The notes beneath the pieces were generated by a model. That model searched no databases. It worked only from the letters and a program-made list of their open reading frames with translations, and was not told where the DNA came from. From Sceloporus undulatus (lineage: Eukaryota > Chordata > Lepidosauria > Squamata > Phrynosomatidae), in NCBI RefSeq assembly GCF_019175285.1, contig NC_056522.1, forward strand, positions 35,670,003 to 35,734,002: a stretch of 64,000 nucleotides of DNA, given 5' to 3'. Each line of letters begins with the position of its first letter. Within the stretch, counting starts at the first letter, position 1. Below are positions 39,538 through 51,851 of the stretch, one piece after another. The position numbers and the translations under genes were made by a program.

Positions 39538-40465
39538 CATGTCTCCCATGCTATTTAACATTTACATGAAACCGCTGGGAGAGATCATCCGGAGACATGG
39601 GGCGCGGGGTTATCAGTACGCTGATGACACCCAAATCATTTTCTCTATGTCTCTGACTGATGCAGTGACTGGGGATGGCGTCTCTCCTCTCGTGGCCTGT
39701 CTAGAGTCGGTAATGGGCTGGATGAGGGAAAACCAACTCAAGCTGAATCCAGAGAAAACGGAGGTACTAGTGATAGGTTCTCCTGGTCCAGGAATGGCGG
39801 TGATTCCACCTGTCCTGAACGGGGTCACGCTCCCTGTGAAGGACTCCGTGCGCAGTCTGGGGGTGCTTCTTGACTCGTCGCATCACCTGACTGCTCAGGT
39901 GAACGCGACGGTCAGGAACACCTGTTATCAGCTTCGGCTGATTCGCCAGCTGCGCCCATACCTGGCCCAGAGGGACCTAGAAACTGTTGTACATGCTCTG
40001 GTAACTTCGAGATTGGATTTCTGCAATGTACTCTACATGGGGCAACCCTTATACCAAACTCGGAAGCTGCAAATGGTGCAGAACATGGCAGCCAGGCTGG
40101 TCACTGGTGCTCCCAGGACCAGCCATATAACACCGTTTTTAAAAGACCTCCATTGGCTGCCCATTCGCTTCCGAGCTCAATATAAGGTGTTGGTAATTAC
40201 CTATAAAGCCCTAAATGGCTTGGGCCCAGGATACCTAAAGGACCGCCTCTCCCCATACATTCCGCCTCGCACCCTCAGAACGTCTGGGCAGCAGCTACTG
40301 AAGGTGCCTGGGGCTAGGTTAGTCTCCACTTCTCGGAGGACGTTTTCCACAGCTGCCCCAGCCCTTTGGAATGCGCTGCCCACAGAGCTCCGCTCGTCTA
40401 CTACCCTGGCCCAATTTAGGAAGGACCTTAAAACCTTCCTATTCCAACAGGCATTCCCCGAATAA
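39538..40465 (+). pseudogene. L2 ORF2 fragment (reverse transcriptase end)
   Basis: About 308 codons, uninterrupted. It starts mid-domain at MSPMLFNIYMKPLGE, then has YQYADDTQIIFS, the catalytic YADD of the palm (39610-39633). Then come ENQLKLNPEKTEVLV, SLGVLLDSSHHL, LVTSRLDFCNVLYMG and the C-terminal LHWLPIRFRAQYKVL and ALWNALPTELR, all normal for L2. Endonuclease and fingers are missing through truncation, so it cannot act alone. The absence of stops suggests moderate age. Confidence 0.85.
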
Positions 40466-40648
40466 ATATCCTGTGGGCCTCCCTCCTCTTTCGTGGCCAA
40501 GAGGTTGGGCTATGGGGCTTTTTACTGTTGGGTTGTTTTAATGTGTGTTTTATTTTATGTGTATTATTGATTGTATTTTAACTTGTAAGCCGCCCTGATC
40601 GGAGGAAGGGCGGCATATAAATAAAATTTTTATTTATTATTATTATTT
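39540..40648 (+). mobile_element. L2-clade LINE, 5' truncated
   Basis: Carries the last third of ORF2 and the 3' UTR. The 3' end has TGTAAGCCGCCCTGATCGG, GGGCGGCATATAAATAAAAT and a (TTA)n tail, typical of L2 elements in lizards. 5' truncation occurred within the reverse transcriptase. Confidence 0.85.
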
Positions 40649-40723
40649 ACAATGACAGAAGATGTAGATGAAAAATGTTTTCACCACTGGGAGACAGGAA
40701 TTTTACAAAACTGATAAATGGGG

Positions 40724-40858
40724 ATCATAGAATCATAGAATCGTAGAGTTGGAAGTGACCACTAGGGCCATCCAGTCCAACCCCCTGCCATGCAGGAAAT
40801 CCAAATCAAAGCATCCCTGACAGATGGCCATCCAGCCTCTGTTTAAAGACCTCCAAGG
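40724..40858 (-). mobile_element. CR1 LINE 3' terminal fragment
   Basis: Minus-strand CR1 tail: ATCATAGAATCATAGAATCG, then GAGTTGGAAGTGACC and GGCCATCCAGCCTCTG. Only 3' UTR and the last codons of ORF2 remain. It begins 75 bp after the L2 element. Confidence 0.85.
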
Positions 40859-41317
40859 ATGCTTGAGGAGCACAAAGGAAAAGGGATCTGAATCAGGGAA
40901 CTACCTCAAACAGTGCAATACAAGGAGGAGTGTGTCAAGACTGACAAATGAAATTAACTATAAATGCAGGCAAGATACCAGATTGTGAGGTATAGGTGGA
41001 ATGCCACATTTTGATAGGCAACCACTAATGAGATATTTGCAATGGGGATAATGTGTTTTTTCCTTATCTTTGTTTCTCTTCTAGTCTCAATGCGCCCTTT
41101 TGAAACCTACTTCCAAAATAGTTAATGAATTCCGCACCTAAAGTATATGCCCTCCAAAATGCCACACAACAGAATCTGTTTTGAACCAATAAAAGAAATT
41201 AAACAAAATGTCATTTTGTTGTCTTTATTTTACTAGTTCATTCTATTTTTTTAAAAATTAAGCATTTGAAGAAACAATTTGCAAAGGAAATAGAACTGTG
41301 TATCATGGCATATGGAC

Positions 41318-41493
41318 CTAAATACCCTGAGGCACCAGATCCCATCTGACCTTGGAAGCTAAGCAGGGTGTGTCCTGGTTAAAACCTGGACAGGAGACCA
41401 CCAGTGAATTACTAGGTGATGTAGATTTTATTTCAGAGGAAGGAACTGGCAAAACTACCTCTGAGTATTCCTTGCCAAGAAAACCCTATGAAA
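41318..41493 (+). mobile_element. 5S-rRNA-derived SINE
   Basis: Its head GGCACCAGATCCCATCTGAC then TTGGAAGCTAAGCAGGG, followed by GGTTAAAACCTGGACAGGAG, parallels the middle of 5S rRNA. The body then has GGAAGGAACTGGCAAAACTA and the CCTTGCCAAGAAAACCC module shared with ACA-type SINEs. Diverged copy. Confidence 0.7.
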
Positions 41494-42670
41494 GGTACAT
41501 ACATACACATACCAAGGCATAGGTACTACAGAGAGAGCAAGAGAAAAGTGCTTAGTACAGGAAATAAGAGGATGGCAGAAGAGGGTAGAAGACTGCCTTC
41601 TGACTACAAGCCTCACAACACATCCTGTGGTATGTGAACATTGTCAGAGCTATGAAAAATTACTTTTGAGGACTCCAGCTCCCAGAATCCTTGAAGTGTT
41701 TAGTCCAAGAGAGTGACTTTTCCATGAATTTAGTAGGCAGCATCTGGATGCAGTGCTGTCTCAGGGTTGTACTGGGACAGGAGGAGGAAGCCAAGGACAA
41801 AGGTATCTACCTGTAGAAGAAGTTTGCCTCAGAACCCCACATGATACTGCAGAGGATTCTATGATACAGCTAAGGGACAGAAGCAGTATAAAAGTTGAGA
41901 CTAGTGAATGCCTTCTTGTATGACAGTCATGTTTTCAACTGCACTACTCCAGGTGGCACAATGTATATATATTTGATTTGGGTTTTTGTTTGTATTTTTT
42001 ACTTTCACCCTACCCCCATGAACACAAGAATCCTTATTCCTATTATTTTTGTTTAGACCATCAGATCTTCTTAGGCAGCTGATTACTATAGAGCAAAATC
42101 TAGTCTTCCTTCTGACCTTTCATCCACTGGGGCGGTCCATAGAGGAGAAAGGAGGAGTCATTGATCCTGAATATCCTTCTCCCTGACAGGAGGCACCCAA
42201 AACAAGCTGATTTACCAATATGATGCTCAATGTTATAGGTGGCGACACTCACAATGATTCCATACATGTTGTAGCTGTTCCCAAGTGACTCAAACAAGGG
42301 CAACAGAACAGAAATTAGGTTGTTCAGTTTTGAGCAGCAGATGGCAGCATCTCTTTCTGACAGTTTGTGCTCATAATCCAGAAACAGACTTCCATGTATG
42401 TGGGAAGAACTGTCCGACTATGGGTCGGCTCTAGTGCAACATTCCCCCAATGTGTTGGACTACAAATACCATCATCCCCAAGATTGTGCTCCAACACATC
42501 TGGAGGGTACTGCTGGGTTAGGAAAGATTGATCTAGTGAGAATTATGAATGTGCTGTATAGTGAGTGAGAAACCAAGGTTCTCCAGATGTTTGGGGATTG
42601 CAGTTTCTGTAAAATTCCCTGGTTATTTATTTTGGTTGACATCCTGTTGAGCAGTTATGAATGCATAAAT

Positions 42671-42809
42671 AAGACCCAAACTTTTCCAGCGATGGAGGTG
42701 GAAACATCCTATAACGTGGGTTGATTCCATCTCTTGCTCCGAAATAGGCAGGAAAAACAGACTTGAAGGAGTCGCCACCAGAGGGAGCAACCCCCACCAT
42801 CCCTCAGTC
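42671..42809 (+). repeat. DIRS left inverted terminal repeat
   Basis: Runs inward from AAGACCCAAACTTTTCCAGC. Positions 42706-42809 are identical to the complement of 47944-48047 or so. The outermost part differs slightly between the two ends. Confidence 0.8.
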
Positions 42810-45800
42810 TTTTTCCTGCCTCGCTCCGAGTAGGCTGTGTTTTTCCTTTTCTCCTCCTTCTTTGACTTTGTCTTAAAGACTTTAATATTTTTCTAATATT
42901 TCTTCTATTCTTCTTCTATTCATGATCTGTTCTCTCCTGCAAAAAACAGCAATGTTTTTCTTTAGTCTTTCTCTATCCCTTTGCCTCTCTAATGGCTGAA
43001 ACAAAGCCAGGCAGGGAGAGACACTTCAGAAGCTGCTGTGCTGTGAGTCAACAACTCCAGCATTAAAGAATAAAAAGACAGCCCAGCCATGTCTGGCTGA
43101 AGCCCAGGAATGGCTGGAGGAGGGAGATCCCTCTGTCCTGGACCAGATGTGCTCCTCTGCAATCTTCAACCTCAAGAAGGTGTCTGTGCAGTGAGATGGA
43201 CATCCCAAAAGGAATTGGCGCGGTGGAGGAGGGAATATTCCCTGTCCTTAACCAAAAGGCGCCACACCGCAGTCACCATCCCCAGAAGGGGTTTGGGCGG
43301 TGAGATGGACAACCAGAGAGGCCTTGGCGTGGCCAGAGGAGAGAACCACCTGTCCTTGGCCAGATTGCGCCCACTGCAGACATCAAACCTGGGAAGAGGT
43401 TTGGGCAGTGAGAGAGAGAGGAGGCAGACTTCAAGAGGTGAGTCATGATCCTACTTCTAATCCTATGTTTGTGTGTTAAGATTTACTCCAAAAGTTTGTT
43501 ACTGCCTTCCATTGCCAGCTTTCATGGAGATTTCATTTACCTCAATAGTGTGATTAGAGAGTTTGTTTCTGGCTTACATTGCCAGTTTTCAAAGAGATTT
43601 CAGTTATCTCATGAATATGGCTAGAGAGTTTGTCTCTGGCTTGCATTGCCAGTTTTAAAAAAGTTTCTGGCTTGCATTGCCAGTTTAAAAGAGACCTCAG
43701 TTGCACAGAAGTGCAAATGGAGAGTTTCCCTCCAAAACCAACTGCCTCCTCCTCCTCCTCCTCCTCCTCCTCCTCCTCTCCTTCCTCCATGATCCACTTG
43801 GACTGAAGGCATCAGAGAGGGTTAACAAAAGGATTTGCCAGTTACATCATCCCCTAGTTAGATTTTTCAGTCACTCCTTTGGAGAAATTTGCCTAAACAA
43901 TTTATTTATTGCTCTCTCCTTTTTAAAATAAGAGACAAAGCTGCAACTTAAGGTGTGGCAGCCATTTTGATTAAAGACACCAAGTCAAGTCAAATAAGAA
44001 AGGCCTGCTGCTTCTGCTCCAGTCTGCCTCTCTTAAAACAAAATATTAACTAGAGTTCATTCCTCACAAGAGGAATCTGATCTGAAATAAATATATATAT
44101 TTATAAAATACAAATAAAACTGAAAGCCTTTCAGTGGCTCCTGAAAGCTCCTGAAATCTCTTAGACTTTTGGGGTCTGATGATCTTTTATTATTGCTATA
44201 TTTGTTTTTATGTTATTATTGTATAAGACAATTAATATATTACAATTTAATGACACCTCGGTGCAATTTAAAGCTAGAAGATCCTGATCTTTCTCAAGGG
44301 AAGAATGTTCTCCCCATCCAAACCTGGGCCTTCAACACCAGATACTCCATTTTCATACAGATTTTATGAAGGTCATAAGGCCTCCATAGATTGTTATTGT
44401 GAGACCAAATCCAATAGCTCTGTGTGTCTGTCTATAGTTACAGCTCACCTCGTTATGGAAATCAGCAGATCCCACTTATGATTGCCATAGTTTATGCTCA
44501 ATGAAAGTTGTTTCTCCTGTTTTCATTTTTTCTAGAGCTATGTGTGACCTACAGCGCTTGTTAAAAACTAACAAACAAAAAAAACACTTGAGGTCAAAAT
44601 AAAGTTCTGCCAGAACATTAAAAAATGGTTTAGGATAGTGGCTATTTCAAGAGACACTAGTCTAAATGTGATTTGATACAATCCAAGACCACAACTGGTT
44701 TAGTTCCACTACAACAACAGATTTGATCAAAGAAATTGACACATAGATGTCCACTACAAACAAAATCTGACATTTCTACCTCTTACTGGTGACAAATTGT
44801 TCACAATAAAGTCTCTTGGCTGAGTCTAAAGACAACAAAAAGACCTTTCCATCTTTTATTTAAAAAAAAAAAAAAAAAGGTTCTTTCCTATGATACATTC
44901 CTATAAAACAAGGCCCTGATTTTCCTATATTGTCTAAATATGATAATGGAGAGCCTTTAGAGATCAAGATCGCTCCATTTTTGTGACTGAGCATTTTGCA
45001 GTGTTACTACACAATGGTTAAGATTTTTAAATAACATTTCCGAGGCCACCCCTTTACTCCAATTAGTCTACAAGAAACGGTCTTGATTTGCCACAAGGCA
45101 AAGGTGACTTTTCTTAGACCGGGGCCTTCAATCCTAGAGACACTCTTCAGAGCTGTCTTCAAAAAGTTATCAGGTAAGAGTGGGATAAACCTGCCACATT
45201 ACACCTAAGTTCTGTGTCTGTTAATAAGCCTTATCATTTACCTTGACAGGTAATGGCAAAACTCCAATTCTAACCAATGGATAATTCATTATAAGTCCTG
45301 GGTTTCTCCCATTTATACTCAGGCTTTATGAGACACACATTCCCTCTCTCTTTCACACACATACATATACAATATACATGTATATATACATACACTAATA
45401 AAATGACAGATAAACGATCATAAACAGCATCCTCCTTGGCAATTAGGGCTGCTTCAACTATGTCATTTTCTCAAGGGCTGACCTTATGTGGACTAAAGAT
45501 TTTATGAGATCCCTCATAATCAGGTGAACATAAAATTATATCAAGACAACCTACAAAATACTCAGAATGGCTGCTTTCTCAGCTTATGCCAGGCCAGATA
45601 AAATACAATTTGACAAAAGGCCACAGACAGCCTCTATATTGGTCAAGAGGCAGATTTTAAATAAAATCAAACAAATATACAAAACTGCGGTCATATGGAT
45701 GCCTGTTCTAAACAAAATTTGATAATTGATTGGTGATATACTCTTTCAACAATCACGATCCAATATTGCTAAAAAATTTAATGATAAGGGAAAATCATTT

Positions 45801-47686
45801 GCTTTTTCACATAAAAATAAAAAATGAGGTCCCTTCATCAGGGACAATCCTCCTTTCCCCCCCATAGATACTTATTTTACAAGAGACAATAGGTTTGGCA
45901 GACAGTGGTCTGAGCTTAGTTACCAACCTTGCCATCAGCCCCACCAACTGCTTCACCTAAACCTACAACAACAATGTTCAGTGACAATTCTTGTCAAACA
46001 ATGACACAAATAGCCTCAGTCCTGGCTGACTGGTGCTAAAGGGTGAGAGGAAGACTGCAGTCTTTCTTTCATCTTTCATAACAAATTCAGCCAGGGTCCT
46101 CCCAACTCTAAAAATTTGCTCACATATACATATACCATTCTCATCACTATTTCATTGCTTCCTCAAGATACAGGAAAGCAAAGATTCATTGGCTGATACC
46201 AAAGCCACAAGACGTTTGATCAATATTGGGACAATTAAAAAACTATAAAAACAAAGAGGCTTGTTCCAATCTTCTTTAATTCTACATTTAAAACAATCAA
46301 AACAAAATCTAGAGTGTGATGCTAGACCTAAAATGGGTCAATTGGTTTATTAAAAACAAACAAACAAACAAAAAACAGGGTCAGACTGGAGATTCTCCAG
46401 AAAACCCTGGAGACACTTCAGCTCCATGATTTTGTGTGTCCCTGTTCTTAGTTGTAGTTGTTTCTGCATCCCAATCCACCTACCTCATCACAATTCTCTA
46501 CACACTGCTTACCAGGAAAAGCTTTTTCCATACAAGGCTCTACCATTCATTCTGTTGTTTTATTCAGTGACACTCACTACACTGATAGGGACACATTAAA
46601 ACAGTGAGATCTTCATATATACCCATAACTTCACAATGTCCTGATCAGATCTGTTTCTCTTCCATAAGATGTAACAGATGTCGAGTTGTGCTTTCCTTCC
46701 TATCCAGAAAAGGTTTTCTGCTAACTCATAAAAAGGACAACCTAGTTCCATTTCAGAAGCTACAACACTTTGGAGTGGTTGTAGATGCATTGCTGACCAG
46801 AGTCTACCTGACCAAACAAAGGGTAAGATCCATGAAGAACACCTTCAAGCAGGTAGGTTGTTCTCAGTTATCTGACCTAGTGTTACTGGCGCACCTACAG
46901 TGCCTGATCTGCTTCAATTAATAGTTTGTCATAAACATGAGGAGCCTAGAGTGGTTCCTCTAGCTATTTCAACAATAAATGGCACAGATAAATCACTTGT
47001 TCTGACATATACCAAATAAGTTCAAATCCCTTTGAACGGTGGTTGTGCTACCAATCTAAAAGGATTGTCTGATTTGGCCCTGATGGAGTTCCAAATAATG
47101 ATAGATGCCAGCTTAGGGTGATACAAATCATTTTGTTTCTCCCAATAAGCAAAATGAATATGACCAACAATCTCTACTCCACAATATAAATTGGCTTCAA
47201 TTAAAACCAATAGTGTTTGTTTTCAACCACAACTACTAACAGCTCAATTCTGATTCAAATTGACAAGTTTATATTAAGGGTTCATATACACCAAATGACT
47301 GACCCAACCCAGGTCACTCATGACAAAATCAACATTTCTAATAACTTGATTCAAGAAATGATTTCAACATCTTTTTGTCACAATTAAATTGTGGCTTGTC
47401 TTGGATGCATTTTAACATGCTACAAGAAGATTGAGATATCTCTGTTGTGATCAGTTGCTGATCACTCCATTTACAGTGCAGCTACTTCCTCTGCACTACC
47501 AACAATCACATCCATCTAAGATAAATGTAGGACATGACATGGCCTTCATCTTCCACATTTACATGTCACCTCTGTTGAGTTGCCTTGAATCAAGAAGAGG
47601 CTTCCTTTGGAAGACACATCTGGTGATTCTCACATAAGTGATATGCCTCAGTTCACCCACCCATTGGTTGGGGAGCTTTGGTAAGT

Positions 47687-47784
47687 CCCACGTTATAGGA
47701 TGTTTCCACCTCCATCGCTGGAAAAAGGAACATTGGGTCTTACCTGTGAGATGTTCGTTTTCAGCGATGTAGGTGGAAATATCC
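47687..47784 (+). repeat. DIRS internal complementary region
   Basis: The first about 40 bases are the exact complement of the left terminus, including its private variants (CCATCGCTGG). The remainder is the exact complement of the right terminus with its own variants (TTTCAGCGATGTAGG). This left-plus-right junction is diagnostic of DIRS circles. Confidence 0.8.
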
Positions 47785-47943
47785 TCCCCACCCAGAACTG
47801 AGGAGGCTGTTTTCCCTTGACTTTGCAAGGGTGATTGTTAGTTAGTTATTTTTAGTTTGACTTTATTATAGTTTCCATTGATTATACTTAGATTTGCATT
47901 AAATGCTCTCTGAGTTTGTTTTCTATCCTCGGCTGTAATATTG

Positions 47944-48100
47944 ACTGAGGGATGGTGGGGGTTGCTCCCTCTGGTGGCGACTCCTTCAAGTCTGTTTTTC
48001 CTGCCTATTTCGGAGCAAGAGATGGAATCAACCCACGTTATAGGATATTTCCACCTACATCGCTGAAAACGAACATCTCACAGGTAAGACCCAATGTTCC
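47944..48100 (-). repeat. DIRS right inverted terminal repeat
   Basis: Mirror of the left repeat, running outward to CAGGTAAGACCCAATGTTCC. Confidence 0.8.
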
Positions 48101-48699
48101 TATTTATAACTGCTTGGCAGTCACATTTACAATTGTGGAACTGTTGATATGATTACAAACTCCTCCCCAAACCTATTCTTAACAGCCACATCAAGTGAAG
48201 GAGGTATGTTCTACTGGTGATCAGGATGCTGAATTTCCAGCCTTTCCCCACCAGTGAGCTACAGTGTGACAATAAGAAACAAGACCCATCTCACAACTTC
48301 ATGTCACACTGCAGATCGCTGATGGAAGGAGACTGGAAATGTCATCCTGAAGTGCCCCAATAGCCAGCAGAACAGACTTGTCACTGTGTGACTGTTGGAT
48401 ATAAAGGTAGTTTTCGTTTTTCATAACAACATCTGTGATGCAGGCTGTCAAGCAACATTTTTATTGAATTATTTAAGTAATCGTTAGTACCAATAATAGT
48501 TGTAAGGAAAAAAAAAACATTGCTCATGCTGTATAGGAAAACCCGGAGCTTGGAAAAATCACAATTTGGGCTACGTTACATATCAACTGCAATTGCATCC
48601 ATTTTAAAAAATATAGTCCTACACACCTAAAATAATAATCTGCATAGTAAAACTGAATTATGAACATACACAGTTTTAAATCCCTAGTTGAAGATCAGT

Positions 48700-49690
48700 G
48701 AGTTTGGAGTTGGAAAAATATTAATCAAGGAGAACCAAAAAGTATTCTCTAAAATATACAAAGTGTTGCTAAAATGGGAAACAGAAGATGAATTTATAAA
48801 GGATTCCATGATAAATTGGGTTTGGAACATGGGTCATAACACTGAAATAAATAAATGGGAATATGTATGGAAAAAGACAGAAAAAATCTCTCTGGCTCAA
48901 GATATAAGAGAAGATGTGTACAAGATGGTTTACAGATGGTACCTTACCCTGGAAAAATTATTGCAAATGTATAAATAACTAGATGATAAATGTTGGGAAT
49001 GCAGGAGAGAAAAAGGGACCTTTTCTCATCAATGGTGGACATGCAAAAAGGCTAAAAAGTACTGGATCTCCACACATCAGATAATTGAAGAAATATTAAA
49101 TATAAAATTCCAGTTGAAATCAGAAACTTCTTTATTAAGCATGACTAAGGAAGGACTGGATAAACAAAAAGTCAGAATATTATACTACATGACTGCAGCA
49201 GCCAGAATGCTATTTGCACAAAAATGGAAACAAAGTTCAATGCCAGTGGGTCAAGATTGGTTGATAAAGTTAGTAGAAATGGCAGAATTAGATGAAATGA
49301 CATGTCTTATGAAATATGAAAAACTAAGGAAATTTGTACAAAGTTGGGAACAGGTTATAGAATATATAAGTAAACATTGGGGTATAATAGTAATTGGGGG
49401 ACTTATGGATTAATTAAATAAGAAATAATGGAAATATGGTTTTTCTTTTGGCAGCTATGCAGCAATAATCCAATGGTATGAGATGGGGTTTGCTCAAGGT
49501 ATCTATACAACTTGAGGACAGTTTGAGAAATCTGATAAAGCACTAAGTATTACTAGCATGGAAGTCAAGCCCGGAAAGCATGTATAAAAACAATGATGAA
49601 GAATGTATGACAATTATGTGGGGCATATGTTGAATATGTTGTATGTTTTATGTTTTTAAAATAATAATAAAATATTTTTTTAAAAAGAAG
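48700..49690 (+). mobile_element. L1 LINE 3' fragment
   Basis: End of ORF2, 3' UTR and A-rich tail of an L1-clade LINE. The translated pieces INWVWNMGHNTEINKWEYVW, MVYRWYLTLEKL and, after a break near 48975-49113, YYMTAAARMLFAQKWKQ then DWLIKLVEMAELDEMTCL are standard L1 ORF2 C-terminus. The 48978 stop shows it is dead. A (TG)n(AG)n run follows at 49690-49746. Confidence 0.85.
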
Positions 49691-49691
49691 A

Positions 49692-49746
<55 letters not shown>
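49690..49746 (+). repeat. (TG)n(AG)n microsatellite
   Basis: Nine or more TG units followed by about 18 AG units, directly after the L1 tail. Confidence 0.9.
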
Positions 49747-49751
<5 letters not shown>

Positions 49752-50726
49752 CACTGAGACCTTCTGCATGCAAGCAGTGTGCTCTCTCACTGAAATACAG
49801 GCCTTTCCCATGTTGAACTGCATTCACCCATCAGTGCTCCCTTTTTTCCAGTTCAAAGAATGATGATGACAGTCTGTACAGTGACATTTGGTTTGAAAAT
49901 CTCTTGCGTTTCGTTCATTCTCAGCACCTACAGAAGCCAAGGGTTTAACAGGGCTGAAAATCCTTAACACGCAGCAAATTTCATTGCCATGAGAAGCATC
50001 TTTGTTCATGGTGCCCTCCCTGAATGCTTCTTTCTGTTGGAACTACATACTGGGCAGGCATTGCAGACCCACACAGCTGGTTGACTTGAGCTCCACAAAC
50101 AATACCTCCATGGTCTTCCTGGCACTCATACTTTAATGATGGGGTTCAGCAATTCCCTACTGGGGACTTTATCACACCAGGCTGCGAAAATACCACAATC
50201 ACATTAGTGTAGGAAATGCAAACATACTGGTTTTGGGACAGTCATTGTCTTTTGGCCTGTATTTTATTTATTTTTTAAAATCAAGTTGTACAGTCACAGC
50301 AATTGCTTACTGTAAGTAAAAAGAAAGAAAAGAAATTGAAAAAAATTAAATAAAATGTAGACATGCAAGAACTAGATAGACTAACTAGTTGGCTAAATAA
50401 ATGAAGGATAAGGAAGACAATAGATGACTGGGTCCATTATTAAAATACTGCCAGAAGAAATGGTTATGACAAAGAAAGCTAAAAAACTGATAACCATTAG
50501 GTCAAAAATAAGAAAGATTATGATTAGCAAACTCGGGATGCTACAAAGAAAAATCTTGTTTATATAAATCTGATGTCAGGAAAAATAATGAAAAAATGTA
50601 TTGTATTTTATGCAAGATTAACAAAGGGAAGTACACATGTAAACTGTGAAGGAAATTGAATATAAAACAACTAAATGGGTAAGAAACAATTCAGGAACAA
50701 TGGAATTTATTTTGAAAGATAATTTT

Positions 50727-50947
50727 GGTCCAAAACACACTGCAGAAATAATCCAGTTTGAAACCGCTTTACTGCCCTTGGTCAGTGCTAGCGAATCCTG
50801 GGAATTGTAGTCTTTTGTGGCACCAGAGTTCTCTGACGGAGAAGGCTAAATGTCTCACAAAACTACAATTCCCAGAATCCCCTGGCATTGAGCCAGGGCA
50901 TTTAAAGCAACTTCAAACTGGATGATTTCTCCAGTGTGTTTATGATC
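50727..50947. mobile_element. hAT-like foldback element
   Basis: The start GGTCCAAAACACACTGCAG and inverted end (complement GATCATAAACACACTGGAG) bound arms with AATCCAGTTTGAAACC and an inner GGGAATTGTAG palindrome. Best preserved relative of 262-483. It interrupts an AT-rich LINE-like tail (about 50640-51025). Confidence 0.65.
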
Positions 50948-51616
50948 TTATTAATGTACATATATATATTTGTTTTATTATCATTATCTGTATATAAAAA
51001 TAAAGAAAAATCAAATAAAATCAGGGAATAGTGAGGGGAGGGGAAAGGAGCAGAATCACACCCTCTGGCCCCGTGTGACTGCCTTCATATCATAACTGCA
51101 GAAGGAGGAATTTATCACATGTGAAACAATAATGGAAATAGTGAATTGGGAGGCATTGATGGGTTTTGCCCATCAATGAAAAAGAATAGATGGAAGATGA
51201 AGCAGCTACAGACACGGCATAAGATATGGCTGCAGATGCTACTATTCTCATGCGATAAAATCCTAAGAAGCATTTTCGCTGAGGTGACTACTGAAGAGAG
51301 CTGGGAAGACCACTGACTCCTCCATGGGTTGCTTGGTGCTAGAGACTAACATGAATACAAAATCAGCATGTTAATAAAGCCTAAGGCATATGAGAAGTTG
51401 GATGTCTTTTTACAGAGACAATGCAATGATTAAAGATAAATTTCTGAATTTTTAGCCTACCTCAGCCAGAGCAGAACTTGGAAAGCAATTTAGTAAAAAG
51501 TATTACTTAGGTTGCTGCAAACTGAGTACAAACTGCAAAAATAGTTTGCATTCAACCAACTCAGCAGCTGGGAGAAGAAAGGAGGGTGCAGAAATTTGCT
51601 CTTTCATACAATCATA

Positions 51617-51851
51617 GGCCTGTTACAGACAGGCCAAAATAAAGCTGCTTCGAGTCACTTTGGAGGTATGGTATTTCAATGATGCATGAGTCCTAAGAGT
51701 TCAAAAGCCGCACCAACGCTGCATTCCAGTCCTTAGAACTGGAGCATGGCTTTGGTGCGGCTTTTGGACTCTTAGGACGCATGCATCATTGAAATACCAT
51801 ACCTCCAAAGTGACTCGAAGCAGCTTTATTTTGGTCTGTCTGTAACAGGCC
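51617..51851. mobile_element. PIF/Harbinger-like foldback element inside a CR1 tail
   Basis: The ends GGCCTGTTACAGACAGGCC and the inverted form close a single long hairpin (arms with AATAAAGCTGCTTCGAGTC and GGTATGGTATTTCAATGATG). ATA lies on both sides (51614-51616 and 51852-51854). Both flanks carry the CR1 tail word AATCATA/ATAGAATC, so it jumped into the tail of the CR1 to its right. Confidence 0.75.

Larger units (their letters stand above)
33860..42670. other. Intergenic DNA between FLVCR1 and the DIRS fossil
   Basis: No host exon seen. Apart from the listed SINEs, LINE pieces and foldback elements, the stretches 34130-34910, 37730-39480 (one weak ACA-type SINE scrap near 38080-38170 and a hAT-like scrap near 38265-38370) and 41500-42420 show nothing I can name. 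Confidence 0.6.
42671..48100 (+). mobile_element. DIRS-type retrotransposon fossil
   Basis: A 5.4-kb tyrosine-recombinase retroelement of the DIRS type, recognised by its repeats. Inverted terminal repeats lie at 42671-42809 and 47944-48100. An internal complementary region at 47687-47784 holds, back to back, the complements of the left and right ends. A reverse-transcriptase/RNase H remnant is visible near 46604-46921. The inner arms of the terminal repeats are identical over about 104 bp while the coding part is decayed. The left third has tandem repeats of about 108 bp (43140-43410) and about 70 bp (43495-43700) and a CTC run near 43745. Broken, with many breaks. Age moderate. Confidence 0.75.

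Noticed and set aside
49114-49413. A separate small host gene
   Set aside because: The translation is the C-terminus of L1 ORF2, continuous in position with the piece at 48688-48978.
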